From the NCBI GenBank assembly GCA_002118135.1, contig BDIU01000240.1, forward strand, positions 229,625-293,624: DNA of 64,000 bases, given 5' to 3'. The notes below the pieces were generated by a model. The model had not been told where the DNA came from and made no database searches. It saw only the letters and a list, made by a program, of their open reading frames with translations. The stretch is from Trebouxia sp. TZW2008. Lineage: Eukaryota; Chlorophyta; Trebouxiophyceae; Trebouxiales; Trebouxiaceae. This document shows positions 40,001-51,500 of this stretch, one piece after another. Position 1 is the stretch's first letter, and every line of letters starts with the position of its first letter. The position numbers were made by a program, and so were the translations under genes.

Positions 40001-41786
40001 CAAGCAGCTGCAGACAGGGCCAGCAGTCAGGCACAGATGCAGAGCACAGTACAGGCCAAGGATGCAGAGATTGAGGCCCTGCTGGCTGACAGGGCACGCT
40101 TGGATGCTGCCCTTACCCATATCAAGGGCCAAATCTCCTCAGCGGCCTCGCCTGCCCGTCCTGCCCTGCACCACGCTAGCCCCCTGCTCAGGACCTCAGT
40201 AGATGCCCAAACTCTGAGGTCAGGCTGTGCCACCCATGATGCACAAGCATGACTTGACTGTTGTACTATTGCCTGCTTGGACCAGGTCTGTGCACAGAGG
40301 TAGTGCATTCTGCTAGTATGGCAAGCACTTCTAATCCTTCAAGCTGCAAGGGCTGACTGAAGAGGGTTCAAGACGCATTTTGCGTGTAACAAACGGCCTG
40401 AGTCATGTTCAGTTGCTCAGCACCCCACTGTGATTGCGGACACAAGACTTGCCAGCAGCTTTGAGCTGAAGCCTGCAACCTGAAGTCTTCTGGGCGATGT
40501 AATGCAGCAGCTGCCTACCAGACAATCTGGCTAGGCCATTCAGATGTTTTGTGTGTGCAGGGGCCTGAGGAAAGCACTGGAGGAGGCTGACTTGAACGTA
40601 GGCATGGCAAATACAGTCAGCAGGCCTCAGTCATCCCCCCCTCAGCTGCCCAAGCAATCCCACAAGTCTCAGGCAGCTGCTGCTCCGCCAGCAGCTCCAG
40701 GGTCTGATGCAGAAAACCAGCAGCCTGAAAGCTCTCAGGTATATAGCCTCGTCACAGCTTGTTCTGCTGCATGCACATTGTTGCATGGAGTCGGCACCTT
40801 TACTTCAATGAGACACAAACTGCTAGATATGTGTGGCCCAAGTCCTGTCTTACTAGCTAGGGCAGATGCAATTTACAACACATACAAGTTGAGCATGAAT
40901 GTTCTGTGGCTGAAGAACAGGCATACAAGTGCTTTGCAGGCTTCAATCGCCAGCGGCACTAGCCCTGATGTTGCAGTGGCCCCTAGCAGGAGTGCCTCCC
41001 TTGCCCTACACTGCATGTGCATCACATTGTGTGCGCTAGTGCTGCTGTTGTTTCAATCCTGCAGGGCAGACACTGAACTGCTCGTGCAGGCTTCACCTCC
41101 AAGCAGCACCAGCCCTAATATGGCAGTGGTCCCCAGCAGGAGTGCTCCCCTGCCCCCCGCGCCCCACACCGCCCCTCCCAGCCAGCACAGCAGCCTGGTG
41201 CTACCCCCCTTGCCCCCCATCAGGAACCCTACTGGCCTGTATGCCATGCTCAACCCTGGAGCAACTACACAATCTGGAGCTTTGTATGATCTGCTGAAAA
41301 GCGCTGACAACTCACCTAGGTCAGTCTCAATGAGAATGTAATCATACACCAGGAGCAATCATGACATCTGGCTGGCTGTACCTTAGACCTGTCATGCTTG
41401 CATTGCTGCAGTCAGCATGAGGATCTGCCCAGCACTAGCTGCTGGACTCAGCAAGTCAACTGTTCTGATCCAAGCCACATTGCCAGTGCCTACTGAACAT
41501 GCAGCAGCATGCCTTGGTACTGCTTGCACACTGCTTGTATACCAGAAGCAGTTCATGGCTTGAGTCATATGACAGCTGCAGGTCCTCCTATGCTACACCG
41601 CGCATAGTCAGCCCTCAATGCACACCTGTAGCAGCTGAGGCAAGAGTGTCAGACACAGTGCTGTGGAAGGAGTCCATGGACAGCGCCTCAGACAGCCGCT
41701 TGCGCAGTGCTGTGCCTTCCTCACAGGCTTCTGTTGATACCACCCACAACTTTGGTGAGCAGTTGAAGCTTGCATATCAGCAGTAG
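37016..41786 (+). CDS. Orphan N-terminally anchored coiled-coil protein 2
   Basis: Twelve exons (37016-37286, 37537-37596, 37665-37822, 37864-38043, 38231-38326, 38729-38860, 39108-39226, 39429-39528, 39992-40218, 40561-40738, 41090-41319, 41582-41786) give 651 residues, phases consistent throughout. Residues 7-22 (SGLFLLGGAASAAFAV) look like a membrane anchor or targeting segment. Residues ~93-180 form a beta-rich module (AVFVVTRSGK, MACRADGRSLQAV, NFGNWEAWEI) that resembles beta-trefoil or fascin-like repeats; this is a weak suggestion. From ~200 to ~470 it is coiled coil (MKTLERQLADTERRLQEM, ALQLRLAEAERRGAQARLDL, AKDAEIEALLADRARLDAAL). The C-terminus is Pro/Ser-rich. Intron 4 uses a GC donor (CAG|GCAAGT). 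Exon 11 has an upstream echo copy. No family recognised. Shares a 427-bp divergent promoter with orphan coiled-coil protein 1. Confidence 0.75.
39716..39970 (+). repeat. Imperfect ~118-bp tandem repeat in intron 8 of coiled-coil protein 2
   Basis: AAGCTGAATGTGCAATGCAT..CTTGCCGCAAGCTATGGCAT recurs at about 39821 as AAGCTGATTGTGCAATGCAT..CTTGCCGCAAACAATGCATG. A third, weaker copy follows to about 39970. I could not match it to the flanking exons. Confidence 0.7.
40932..41012 (+). repeat. Decayed copy of the start of exon 11 of coiled-coil protein 2
   Basis: GCAGGCTTCAATCGCCAGCG...CCCTAGCAGGAGTGCCTCCC repeats the true boundary GCAGGCTTCACCTCCAAGCA...CCCCAGCAGGAGTGCTCCCC at 41086-41146, about 150 bp later. 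Its acceptor AG is intact and its frame is open. Confidence 0.85.
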
Positions 41787-42541
41787 CCACTCCCTGCACT
41801 CGCATGCACAAATGTGGCACAAGCGTGATGATCAGCGCTTGATGCAAAATAAGTTTGCTGGCTGTGAGAATCATGCGGTCCATTTCTGTATTTCTGGATT
41901 CAGACACATCACGCTCGCCCAGCACTAGCTTTTCCTGACATCTGTATAGGGCAAATCCTTTGCTGACGTATGCCTTCTTGACCTGCGTGGCAGAACAAGG
42001 GCAACAGCTGTGATAAATCTGATTCACACATGGGTGCATTGTCAAAGCTATGCTGTGGTGGACATTTCAGTTTGAGGTGCAACTTGAGCACAGATCATGA
42101 ACAGAATGCATATGCAGGGCAAGGCGGCAACAGGCAAGCGCTGTACCACTCCATAGATGCTGCAAACTTAGCAAGGCGGGACATGATGCCAAGCAGCCAA
42201 AGGTAGTTGCCCGCAATAGTCTGAGCTGGCACGTCTGCCTTATGTGCTCGTGTCTTACTCAAGTACAATTCCAAGACCTGGTGGCATGTGTGGCAAGTGC
42301 AACATGCTCTGCCATCTGCTGCTTGAATATGTTTGATGGCAGTCCCATACTGATGAGTAACCTCTGCTGCAAATGTTGCTCACAACACCGCCTGTGAGAT
42401 GCCATTGATTAACACTTTTTCTGCATGGCATGATGGGACAGGCAACAACACATGGTTGCGCATAGGGGCTACAGTGAGCAGTCAGTGGGGTCATCCTGGG
42501 CAGTGGCACAGCAAGCAAGGGGTGAGCAAGGCAGGAAGAGC
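41787..42541 (-). other. Intergenic stretch with possible minus-strand exons
   Basis: Between coiled-coil protein 2 and the acidic orphan gene, two minus-strand open stretches look coding. One begins after a CCACGCAG acceptor at 41982 (VKKAYVSKGFALYRCQEKLV). Another lies at about 42363-42100 (HQYGTAIKHIQAADGRA, NYLWLLGIMSRLAKFA) and is stop-free for about 85 codons without a start codon. They might be exons of one convergent gene of TPR-like or MIT-like helical character. No start codon or family could be fixed. Confidence 0.3.
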
Positions 42542-45455
42542 ATGGACAAGACCCGCCTGGTGCAGCACTTTGGCCCAGACGCCGAGGATGTGGAGCACAT
42601 GAGCGAGCGCTACATTGACGAGCAGCTGCCAGGAGCAGTGCAGCTGCCTCGCCAAGAAGATCCCAGGCCCAGGTTGTGCTCAGCTCTTGAACTGAATTCC
42701 ATGCATGTGCATGTGCAGTGGAGTGATGAGCCCACCCTATACAGTAACTCCCCTTCATAAGGACACTCAATATGAGGACATCCTTGGTCTAAGGACAATG
42801 CAGCTGGGAACCAAGCACTGCATTCTGACTGCCGCATTACTTCTGAGTAAGGACAAGTCGATGTGAGGACATTTGTCTTGGTAACCAATGCAGTCCTTAC
42901 AGAGAGAGATTACTGCAATAGGGTGGGTCCATTATTATCAATAGCGTGATGAAGCTATCAGCAGCTGCACAAATCACAGCAGACTGCTCTAAGCCACCGC
43001 AACAAGCTTTACCTCCTTCTGCAGTCTAGGCATTCACATTCTGCACATGCCTGCTTGAGCCAACAAATAGTGCTACAGACATTCCTATGTTGAGCATTGC
43101 TTGAGCATAGCCAGGCAGGCTTGATTCAGCACATGAAACTTGTATCAAACATGAAACTTAGCCAGCAACACAGTTGTGCTGAGCTGAAAGGCTTGACGTG
43201 TTTGTTGTCACAGAATCTACACAGGAGCTGAGCTGAAGGGCTTGTTGTGTCTTGTGACATGTTCTCAAAACCTACTTTGCTGCTGCGCTAAAGGGCTTGG
43301 CATGTGTGCTTTGACAGGTTTTCAGAGTTTGCGCTGCTGGAGCAGCCCAGCTGTGAGGCCCTTGAGGAAGGGCAGGGCCAGCCAAGCCCTAACCCAGTGG
43401 ACATTGTTTTGCAGGTCAGCCTGCTCACTGCTGCTATTCATTCAAACATGAACACCTCGTGACGCATGGTTGGTAACTGGATGCTTGTGCTTACCTGCAA
43501 CTGCAGATCTTGGAAGCGCAGCTAATGCTGCCACCCAATGTAGGGTGTCATCTGTGTTTGCAGAGCCATACCATACTTGGTGCTACATGCTTGCCTGTGC
43601 CATGCTGCTATCAGCTTATTGCAACAGCCACCAATATGGCAGCTGTCATGTCCGGTAAAGATATTTTCCACAGCTTCCAGAGGCATATTACCACAACCCT
43701 TGCAACCATAATTGGCATGGCTTTGAGAGCTTGACAGCAGGCAGCCTGCTGCATGTACAGCACCAAACTGTTTCCATTTCATGTTGTACTGGTGCAGTCA
43801 GCATCAGCTGAACACATGCGGTGATGCTGAGGAGCCAGACTATCAAACAAGCAATTGCTGACCAGCCATCTTTTGATGTTAGGCAGCACACAAATGGGCT
43901 TCCAAGCCAGGCAGTCCAATCAGGCTGATCTGGCTGCAGCTGCCTACCCTCATAAGTTCTATATACTTGTCACGAAGCAATCTGGCTGCAACAGCTTGAC
44001 ATTATTGCAGGGCCATGAGGAGTTTGATGATGAGATCACACTGGCAGGCTCTGGCCGTGTGACTCCCCTTGCAGACACAACAGATCAGCTGCCCACAGCT
44101 CATGAGCTTGATCAAGGGCGCGATGCTGCTGCTACCAACTATGATGAGCATGCTTTCATTGAGCAGGAGCACGTTGCAGAACAGGCAGGGCCTAGTCAAG
44201 CTGAAGGGTAAGCACAGCAGGGGACTGAGTGCAACAGTGATATTTGATTGCCCTGTGCATTGACTTTCAATGCCTGATGCCTCTGTCATGGCTAGCCAAA
44301 CAGCACAGTATAGCAGATGCAGGTGCTTGGCAAATTTGCTTTGAGATGTCTGCATAAAGTAGGTCAGTTGCTGGTGACGCATGACCTCAATGCGTTTGCT
44401 GTGTCCATCCCATCAAGACAGCTCAAGACGGCATTCTAGTTGTGCAAAGGATGTGGCCACTTCCTGCTGATGAAAGATTTATTGCAAGCATCAGCAATCT
44501 GCAGGGGTGTCAGCAATGCACAAGAGGCAGCAAGTGAGGACAGCGAGCAAAGTGTAGACTGCCAGGAGTCTCCATCACCATCAGGTATGCACACTCCTTA
44601 TTGTGCATTGCGGCACTATGACAGCTCGCCTGAAGGTCAATTGGCAAGCAGACAGATCTGATTATAGCAGAAAGACCTGTTTAGACAGCAAAGGGCTTCT
44701 CTGTATGCAATCTCAAGATTACTGCTTGCAAGTACAATTGCATCATGCATTGCTCAGAGTTGTCTGTATCGTGTTCCACCATTGTGTCAGTGGATTTGTC
44801 AGTGGGTTCGGCACTTGCTAGGTGATGCAAAATGTTACAGACCAAACTGTGTTCATACTGTGGTACAGAGGAGCCACATATCAAAGCAGACCAGCTAACA
44901 GCAGATGTACAACAGGTTCTGGCACATGCTGAGAAGCCGCTGCCATCCCTTACGCCCTTCCGCAAGACTGGCAACAGAGCAGCTGCCTTGCGCAGCAGCT
45001 GGTCCCACCCGCTCTCAGTAAGTCCTCTGCTAGCAAGTGCTGTGATAATGCCCTGTGTCTGGTCTCCTCCCGGCTGTGTTTACATCAAGCCAAGTTCAAA
45101 TCAGCAACGCCATGCTCGCTTATGTGTCAGTGCTGATTATGGTTGACGGATAAGAAGATGAGACTTTGTCTTGATGAACAAACACTGAAATGTGAGCATT
45201 GAAACATTCGTCAAGTCAGGCTGCGTAAGGCGTGAAGACTAGCAATAGTGTTGGTCATGTCTCATTGACAAAACACATGCAGCAGAGTTTGTCATGCTGG
45301 ACCAAAACCAACGTCTGAGAGCTGAACTTGCATCAAGACAGGCTGCGCTTTTCATGCAGCCCAGCAACAGCCAAGGCAGTGACGAGACGCCAGGCAGTAA
45401 GAAGCGCAGTAGTTTCCTAGGCAGACCCCTGAAAGAGCTGGAGGACCTGTGGTGA
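42542..45455 (+). CDS. Orphan acidic protein (gene model incomplete)
   Basis: Exons that join in phase: 42542-42672, 43318-43414, 43507-43539, 44011-44207, 44505-44584, 44869-45017. A last exon at 45283-45455 ends in PLKELEDLW. The junction 45017 to 45283 does not close, so a small exon is missed between them. The start ATG (MDKTRLVQHFGPDAED) is in a frame that remains open upstream, so an earlier exon is possible. The predicted ~280-290 residues are acidic and low in hydrophobics (FSEFALLEQPSCEAL, EHAFIEQEHVAEQ, ASEDSEQSVDCQESPS) with a short coil near the end (DQNQRLRAELASRQAAL). No family recognised. Intron 1 holds the best-preserved miniature element, and the 3' end of the same intron holds echoes of exon 2. 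Confidence 0.55.
42742..42915 (+). mobile_element. Miniature pogo/Tigger-like element, copy 5 (best preserved)
   Basis: In intron 1 of the acidic orphan gene. It runs from CAGTAACTCCCCTTCATAAG to ACAGAGAGAGATTACTG. The left flank is TA. The core GGGAACCAAGCACTGCATTC is identical to copy 3. It is 174 bp, has no ORF, and needs a transposase supplied from elsewhere. Confidence 0.75.
43177..43317 (+). repeat. Three tandem copies of an acceptor region, acidic orphan gene exon 2
   Basis: GAGCTGAAAGGCTTGACGTG, GAGCTGAAGGGCTTGTTGTG and GCGCTAAAGGGCTTGGCATG recur about 45-55 bp apart, each followed by a GT(C/G)ACA- or TGACAG-like site. The last joins the real exon at 43318. Confidence 0.65.
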
Positions 45456-46465
45456 TCGTATGTGAATCATGATGTAAGTCAGGCCAAGGGCGGATAGTAG
45501 AGTTTTCAATTTTGCAGGGCGCAAGCAGTGTCAGACAAGTTTTTCCACAGTGAGTATGCCTGTGTTGCCCACAAGTAGAAGTACTAGAGCAGCACAGCAG
45601 CAGGATTGGGCACTGGTGACATGTCTGTGTCTGTAGACGACTGTCCTATCTGCATCACGACTTCCACCATGTCAATTCCTAGAGAACGCCTTCTGCCCAG
45701 ACAGATTCATCGCTGAGCACTTTCACATCAACAATGCCTGCTTTTCTGCAAGGCACGGCTGCTATGCAGCTTCGCACAAGCTCTTGATTTCCTGCGCAAC
45801 AAAGCAAACTGTTATTAGCAACTGGTGGCTATTTGTGCTGGAACTTGTTTGGAACACTATAGCCTTTCACAATATCCAAGGCAAAATAATAACGACAGAT
45901 GTCTCACCAGGCTGTGCTTTGTTGCCTAGCTCCTGTGCGCCTCCCACCACTTCAAGCTGGCAGAGCTCACAAGTGCCTTCAAAGCAGAAGTCTCTGCAGG
46001 CAAGTGCCAAATCATCATAAACGTCACGCTCACTGCAAGCTTGCTTTGGTGTGCATCACAATGCTGTGCCCATTGCTGGGCTGATTTCATCACCTGTTCA
46101 ATTCAAGCGCACCAGCTTGCTCTGCAGCCCTGAGTAAATTGCTGCCAACGGGCACCTCTATACTCTGTACACGCGTATGTCAACTGCTTTGTAGAATCAG
46201 GTGCAAGTGGGAAGCAGGAAGGCTTCATGGCAACGTGTACGCATCTGCAACCACTCATACCAGTGGTTGAGGTGAATCTGTCTGAAAGTCAATGGTGACT
46301 TTCTCTATCGCCTCAGGATTTGAGCCATAGTAAGTTCCTTGAAGGGCGCCTTCCTGAAATCTGCACCTGAGTTTCAGTAATATGTGTGCCAACGCTGATC
46401 GGAGGTTCGACTCTGAACAAACCTGCTTGGTCCCACTAGTCCCGCTTTAGGCCCGCCAGCACCAT
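45456..46465 (+). other. Unassigned 1-kb stretch with a Cys/His-rich open frame
   Basis: After the acidic orphan gene, a plus-strand frame is open from about 45639 (behind a TGTCTGTAG acceptor-like site) to the stop at 46020. It includes ENAFCPDRFIAEHFHINNAC and FSARHGCYAA, a clustering of Cys, His and aromatic residues that would be surprising by chance, then a Ser/Lys-rich end. No start codon or upstream exon could be joined in phase. The remainder (46021-46465) shows nothing I can name. It may be an unrecognised gene, a lost exon, or a pseudogene. Confidence 0.25.
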
Positions 46466-47162
46466 ATGCCGAGGTTTCACAAGGTCGACGGTGTCGAGGC
46501 TGCAGCTGAGGTTGCAGGTAAGCTGGCTGTAAACGATTTCTGCAACGATTTTGCCCCGCGCAACTCGCAGCAAAGTGGACAGCAGGTATGTTCCGCGCAA
46601 TCTGCATAGAAGAGCGCCGAGCAACAAGACCGAAAGTCGCGGACGTTGCGAGATTTGCTGACTTTGGGTGTTAACCGAGTTGGAATCTGGAGCTGAACCG
46701 GACCATCTGGTCTGTTGCTCGTTGATGAGTCTGTTGAGTCTTGTTCATGCATGAATCCAAGATTTGACATTCTACAGGAAATGGTGCCGAGCACAATCTG
46801 ACAATGCATGCATGCCTGAAGAGTCTCAGCGGAATAGGCTGCTTGCAAATTGGTGTTTGCCAACAGAAGTCACACATACTGCATGCACCATGCCAAAGCA
46901 AAGCAACATTGAACAGTTCATATATATGTCATCCATGCAAGGCTGCTCATGCAGGAAATGGCTTCTAGTCCATCGCAGTCTGGCAACATGCTGGGAGCAA
47001 CAAATGAATTGTTCATGCTTGTCACATCATTACCTTGTGTGATGTCTAGTATGGTGCCATGCAAGTTTGCTAGCTCGACTGCAGCTCTTGATTGCTAGCT
47101 TGCAAGATCTTGATGTTGAAAGACGTGACAGAAGCAAAGCCGTCTTGAACTTGTCTGCTTGA
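46466..47162 (+). CDS. Small ORF A (85 aa), unrecognised
   Basis: Three exons close in phase: 46466-46585 (donor CAG|GTATGT), 46955-47036, 47107-47162 (TGA). The 85-residue product begins MPRFHKVDGVEAAAEVAGKL and ends DRSKAVLNLSA; it is soluble and probably helical. No family recognised. It is followed on the same strand by two further mini-ORFs, the first starting 52 bp after this stop. The intron 2 donor (CTT|GTGTGA) is weak, so the last exon could be misassigned. Confidence 0.45.
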
Positions 47163-47214
47163 CGGAAGCTTAGCGCAGCTGAGCTATGCGGAAGCCGTTC
47201 AAGGCACTGCTGAT

Positions 47215-47491
47215 ATGACAACAAGTGTAGGCATGCAAGATGGAGGCGATGCAACACTGAGGCATATGTACGCTTCATTCGCAGCCATTGCACGACCGGT
47301 GCGAACTTGACACCAATGCGTTGTACGGGGACCGTGCATGTCATCAATCCTTCTGTTGCCCTCCGCAGGTGGCGCTGGGCCTCCTTACCTCTTGGCTGAT
47401 TGGGTTGACCTTCGGCGTGTCTTCAACGCTGCCACTCTGCATAAGCTTAGCTGTGGCTCTCGGTAGATCGAGGATGGTGAGGCCAGCATAG
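47215..47491 (+). CDS. Small ORF B (68 aa), predicted membrane protein
   Basis: Two exons, 47215-47298 and 47369-47491 (TAG), join in phase 0 across a 70-nt intron with acceptor CTCCGCAG. The product has a short polar N-terminus, the segment HMYASFAAIARP, then about 40 mainly hydrophobic residues (VALGLLTSWLIGLTFGVSS, LPLCISLAVALG) that would form one long or two short membrane spans, and a basic end (RSRMVRPA). No family recognised. The next ORF begins four bases after this stop codon. Confidence 0.5.
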
Positions 47492-47495
47492 TGCT

Positions 47496-47815
47496 ATGCC
47501 TAAAGACCAAGGATCCCCACGTTATACGCTGGAATTACTGCTGCAGGCAGAGCAGAAACAATATGAGCAGCTAGTATCTGACACACACGAGGTATGCTGC
47601 AGCAAGACTCGTTGCAATGCATGCTCAATGCCAAGGCATGTTTTGCACATGCATGCATGGCTTGACTGTGGTCTGCTTTGCAGCTGACAAGACTGCATGC
47701 AGCTATTGGCAAGCAACAAGAAGAGCATTTGGCTACGATTCGTAAAATGAAAGTTGAACAAAACCAGGTCTTGATGAAGTGCCATGAACTGGAGATGTCC
47801 TTGAGGCAGTCCTGA
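47496..47815 (+). CDS. Small ORF C (75 aa), coiled-coil protein
   Basis: Two exons, 47496-47591 and 47684-47815 (TGA), join in phase 0. The 75-residue product is almost entirely helical and coiled-coil-like: TLELLLQAEQKQYEQLVSD, then AIGKQQEEHLATIRKMKVEQ and KCHELEMSLRQS. Size and composition resemble small subunits of tethering, dynein-adaptor or BLOC-type complexes, but I recognise no specific family. The ATG lies only 4 bp behind the stop of small ORF B, too close for a separate promoter, which suggests a shared transcript. Confidence 0.55.
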
Positions 47816-48563
47816 TGACAGGCACAGAGCCCATTTCTTGTCAAACTCAACATAGGCTGGTGTCTTAGCCCTGATGCAATTCAATGGCTGTTCTGCATAG
47901 GTGATAGCTAGAGCATTTCTTCTGACATCTTCACCAACAATTGATGCATGAACTCATTACACAGCACGCACATTGTTGGTGAGTGGACAGACCACGACTG
48001 AGCGGTGCATCAGCGTTCCATTGTGCTGACTGCACAAGGAGCAATGGGCGCCACTGTTTGTCACAGCATGTCTGTCATGAGCCAGCATGTCTGGACAATA
48101 TTGACTTTCAGCGCTGATTGCACTATGTTGTACGATCATAGTGAGCAAGGATGCGCATTATCGTCGTGCCTTGCCACATGTTGCATGCGCAGCCAAAACC
48201 ATGCCTGTGCAATGCTGTGAGTGTCACAGCGAGATGCAAGCTTGCAATACGGTTTTCACCGTATTAGGTGCCAAGCATTGATTATCTGGCCGTCCATGAG
48301 ATGAGATTACAAGTCAGCATGCAGACAGCATCCGACACTCCTGAACTCACTGCAGGTACAGCTGCTATGGTGTGGATACACTAACGCATGGTTGTGGCAC
48401 TCGATTGCACACAAATCCCAATGAACCAACACGCAACATGCAAGGCACAAAAACATGTGTTGCGATAGTACTGATGTCAAAGGCCAGACTCACACTGCTG
48501 TCTTGCAAAAGGGCCCAATTGTCTTGTTGCGGCTTGCAAATGAAAAATGCAGAATGTCCTGCT
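47816..48563. other. Intergenic between small ORF C and RBM25 (convergent)
   Basis: 748 bp holding R3 copy 2 at 47966 and a short hairpin AATACGG-TTTTCA-CCGTATT at 48248; no gene recognised. Confidence 0.55.
47966..48022 (+). repeat. Dispersed repeat R3, copy 2
   Basis: GTTGGTGAGTGGACAGACCA..ACTGAGCGGTGCATCAGCGT is the partner of the copy at 17056. It lies between small ORF C and RBM25. Confidence 0.55.
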
Positions 48564-51500
48564 TTATACATGTCCGAGGAGTGCAAACTTTGAGGCCTCG
48601 AAGAACACAATCTGGTACAGCCTGAAGACAAATTCCTCAGCCTCCAAGTCCAGAATGGGGCTCAACTCGCTAAGCATGACAGCTGGAGCAGAGTGTTTCC
48701 TCAGCTCAGCTTGCACGAAGTTGAGAAGACTATCCTCTTGCTGTCCCAGCAACCGCTCTATTTGACCAGACACCCACTTCCCAACCTTGTGCCCAACTTC
48801 AGGTTGACCCGCATCATATGCATCCCAATTGATTGATGCTGTGGTCAATGCTTGCATGCTGCGAGGTATCTGCTTTTTCAGCTTGGCCAATTCCTCGTCC
48901 TCGTTCATCACAGCTGCAGGAGCAGCAGCTGCATTGGCGGCTGCTGCTGCTGCAGCTTGCTGTGCCGCCTTCTGCTCCTCTTCACTGTATTTCAGCGGTA
49001 TGAGCCTGCGCTGTGGGGTGTCCAGGTCCTCATCTCCTCCAAACACAGAATGCCAGCCAGGCTTGCTGGCAGGAGCAGCAGCAGTAGGGCGGGAGGGGAG
49101 GCCGTCAGGGGGGTGCTTGTCAGCTGTGGGTTGCGGTGAGGGGCTGGGCTGTTGCAAGGGGGATGCAGAGCGCAGTGGGGCCTGGGCAGCAGCCATCATG
49201 GCCTGATAGATAGGATCATCAGGATCGACTGTCTCCTCCTCTTCCTCCACAGTGCCATTGGCAAGCTCCTGGTCTGACTCCTCAGCCTCAGCTTCTTCTA
49301 ATGCGCACACAGACATAGCGTCATTGCTGGCATCTGGGCAGTGGGACACACTATGATGTATATGCTGTGTGGATGTTGTCAAGGCATTGAATTGCATCAA
49401 TTGCATGGACTGTCTTCAAAAAAATGCCGCAAAATGATTTAAAGTATATACTCATGCATATATCTGACAACAATGCTTGCAGAATAGCAGTACAAGATGC
49501 ATGCACAGCTGAATTTCTTGTTTTGCTTTTGTCTTTGGACATAATTTGTGCTGCTCTGGACAAATTCCTTGGTGTCTGTTTGCATACAGGAATTTGCCGC
49601 TTTCATGCACAAAGCGCACGCAAGAGGGAGAGCTGTACTGATTTCATGGGCTGGCGTTTATGTCTGTTTGTTGCAAGCATTGCTTTGCATGTTTTGCAAA
49701 ACATGCTACAACAGCTGATGTGCAGAGCATAGCATTCTTGCCGCAGCATGCTGTGTTGTGCACTTTTGACTAAGACCGCTGAGGCAACAGAGCACATCAC
49801 ACAAAGCCCTTGAAGCAGCAGCATGTTGCAGCAAGTGCTGAGATGCCTGGAAACAAGGACAGACCTTCAGCCATGGTCTGAGCCTGCTCCTCACGCTTTT
49901 GGCGGGCAGCAGCACGCTCTGCCTCCTCAGCATCCCGGTCAGCAGCATCCTCCCGCACCTCCTCCTTGCGCTTACGCCGCCGGCTCTCTGCACTGCGACT
50001 GCACCACAACAGCATATGCTCAGGCATTTGGATCCAATATGGTGTGGTGACTGACCACACTCTTTACACTATCAAGCGACTCGCTACGCACCGTTGTGCC
50101 ACATCAAATTTTGGAACACAATTTGCCACAAAGTGTGCCTGCCAGGAGAATATCTAATAAATAAAAAATGAGCCCTTTGCTGAATTATGTTGAGGTGACC
50201 AGTAACATGTTGCAGTCACTTGCCAAGACATCTGTGAATACGATACACAGCATGCAATACGGGCAAAAGTACTCCAATGCTGAAGCCTTTATCACCAGGC
50301 AGCACAACCCTGTCGTCAAACAAGTTGTTACTTTGATGCATTGAGTGCATTTTGAGCATCTGTGGCTGCACAGAGATCTGCATTGTCATGAATACTGTCC
50401 GCAAAACTTGCAAATCCTCTCGGATTCGAAAATTTTGATGCGATTAGAACCAGCACTTCTGCTGGCATGTGTAACAGTAAGAATGAATGCTACCAGCATC
50501 ATTACTGCCATTGTCACGATTCTAACTCACTATTGGTTTTAGAAGGATTGTGAAGATCGCTGTCGTGCTTATTCTTATGACTATTGTCATCAGTAGTATC
50601 ACTATCATTGATTTTACTACAACAACTATAACTTTCACTGTAATCACCATGACCTGCGTTTGAGATTACTGCTGTGCAATGCATTCTCATCATAATTGTG
50701 CATGGCATGTCAGAAACAGCACTCAAGACAATCAGCACACTACAGTGCTCAAAGGTCCTGCCAATGAGGCCCCTCCAGCCCTATGCATAACGTATCTTGC
50801 TGGTTTGCACACCAGTTGAGAAGCATTGCTGATGGCAGAAAACCGCACCTGCCATAGAGAGACTTGCGCATCCAGGGCTCTTTGTCTTCATCTTCGTCTT
50901 CTACCTCATTATCAGTGCGGATCAGCTTGGCACGCTCTTTCTCAAGTGCCTTGCGATCTGCTCGCTCTTTATCCACAGCCTTCTCACGCAATCTGCACAG
51001 TACCTCACAGCCTTCAGAGGCGGACAAGGTTGCCATGCAGATGCAGCAGCAAGTGAACATCAGTAACTCAATGGATGAGCTGGAATCTGAGTGATTTGAG
51101 GGTTTGCATTGGCACAAACTGACTTTGGACAGAGTTGTTTACAGGCAACCATTACTTCTCCATGCACATGGCTGGGTCACTGAATTCCACTAGAACGCAT
51201 GTACATTATCATGATGATGGTGATGAAATTGACCGAAAGTCGGCTGTATCATGTGCTTCTGGCGCAAACCCAAGCTGGACATCTACAGCACAGCGGCAGC
51301 ACTTATCTGTGGCAGCTGAGCTGTGACAGCTTGCGGTGTCACGACACAATACAATACTGCCAGAAAACAACACAGCTTGGAATGTGCATGAACAAATGAT
51401 GCTGTCCACTACGATTGTTACAGCAAGCAGTTGTATACCAAGCCTAGCATCATTCAGCATTGTCATGACTTGCTTACCTGTTGCGCTGATTAATGCCTCA

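Noticed and set aside
45620..45720. Reading with DCPICITTSTM suggesting a RING finger
   Set aside because: Only the first Cys pair is present; the frame stops shortly after and no further Cys/His spacing fits.
48248..48267. Short hairpin AATACGG..CCGTATT as a terminator
   Set aside because: Seven-bp stem only, in a eukaryotic intergenic region where such terminators are not used.
48829..49206. 125-codon plus-strand Ala/Ser-rich frame
   Set aside because: It is the antisense of the RBM25 poly-Ala/Gln coding region.
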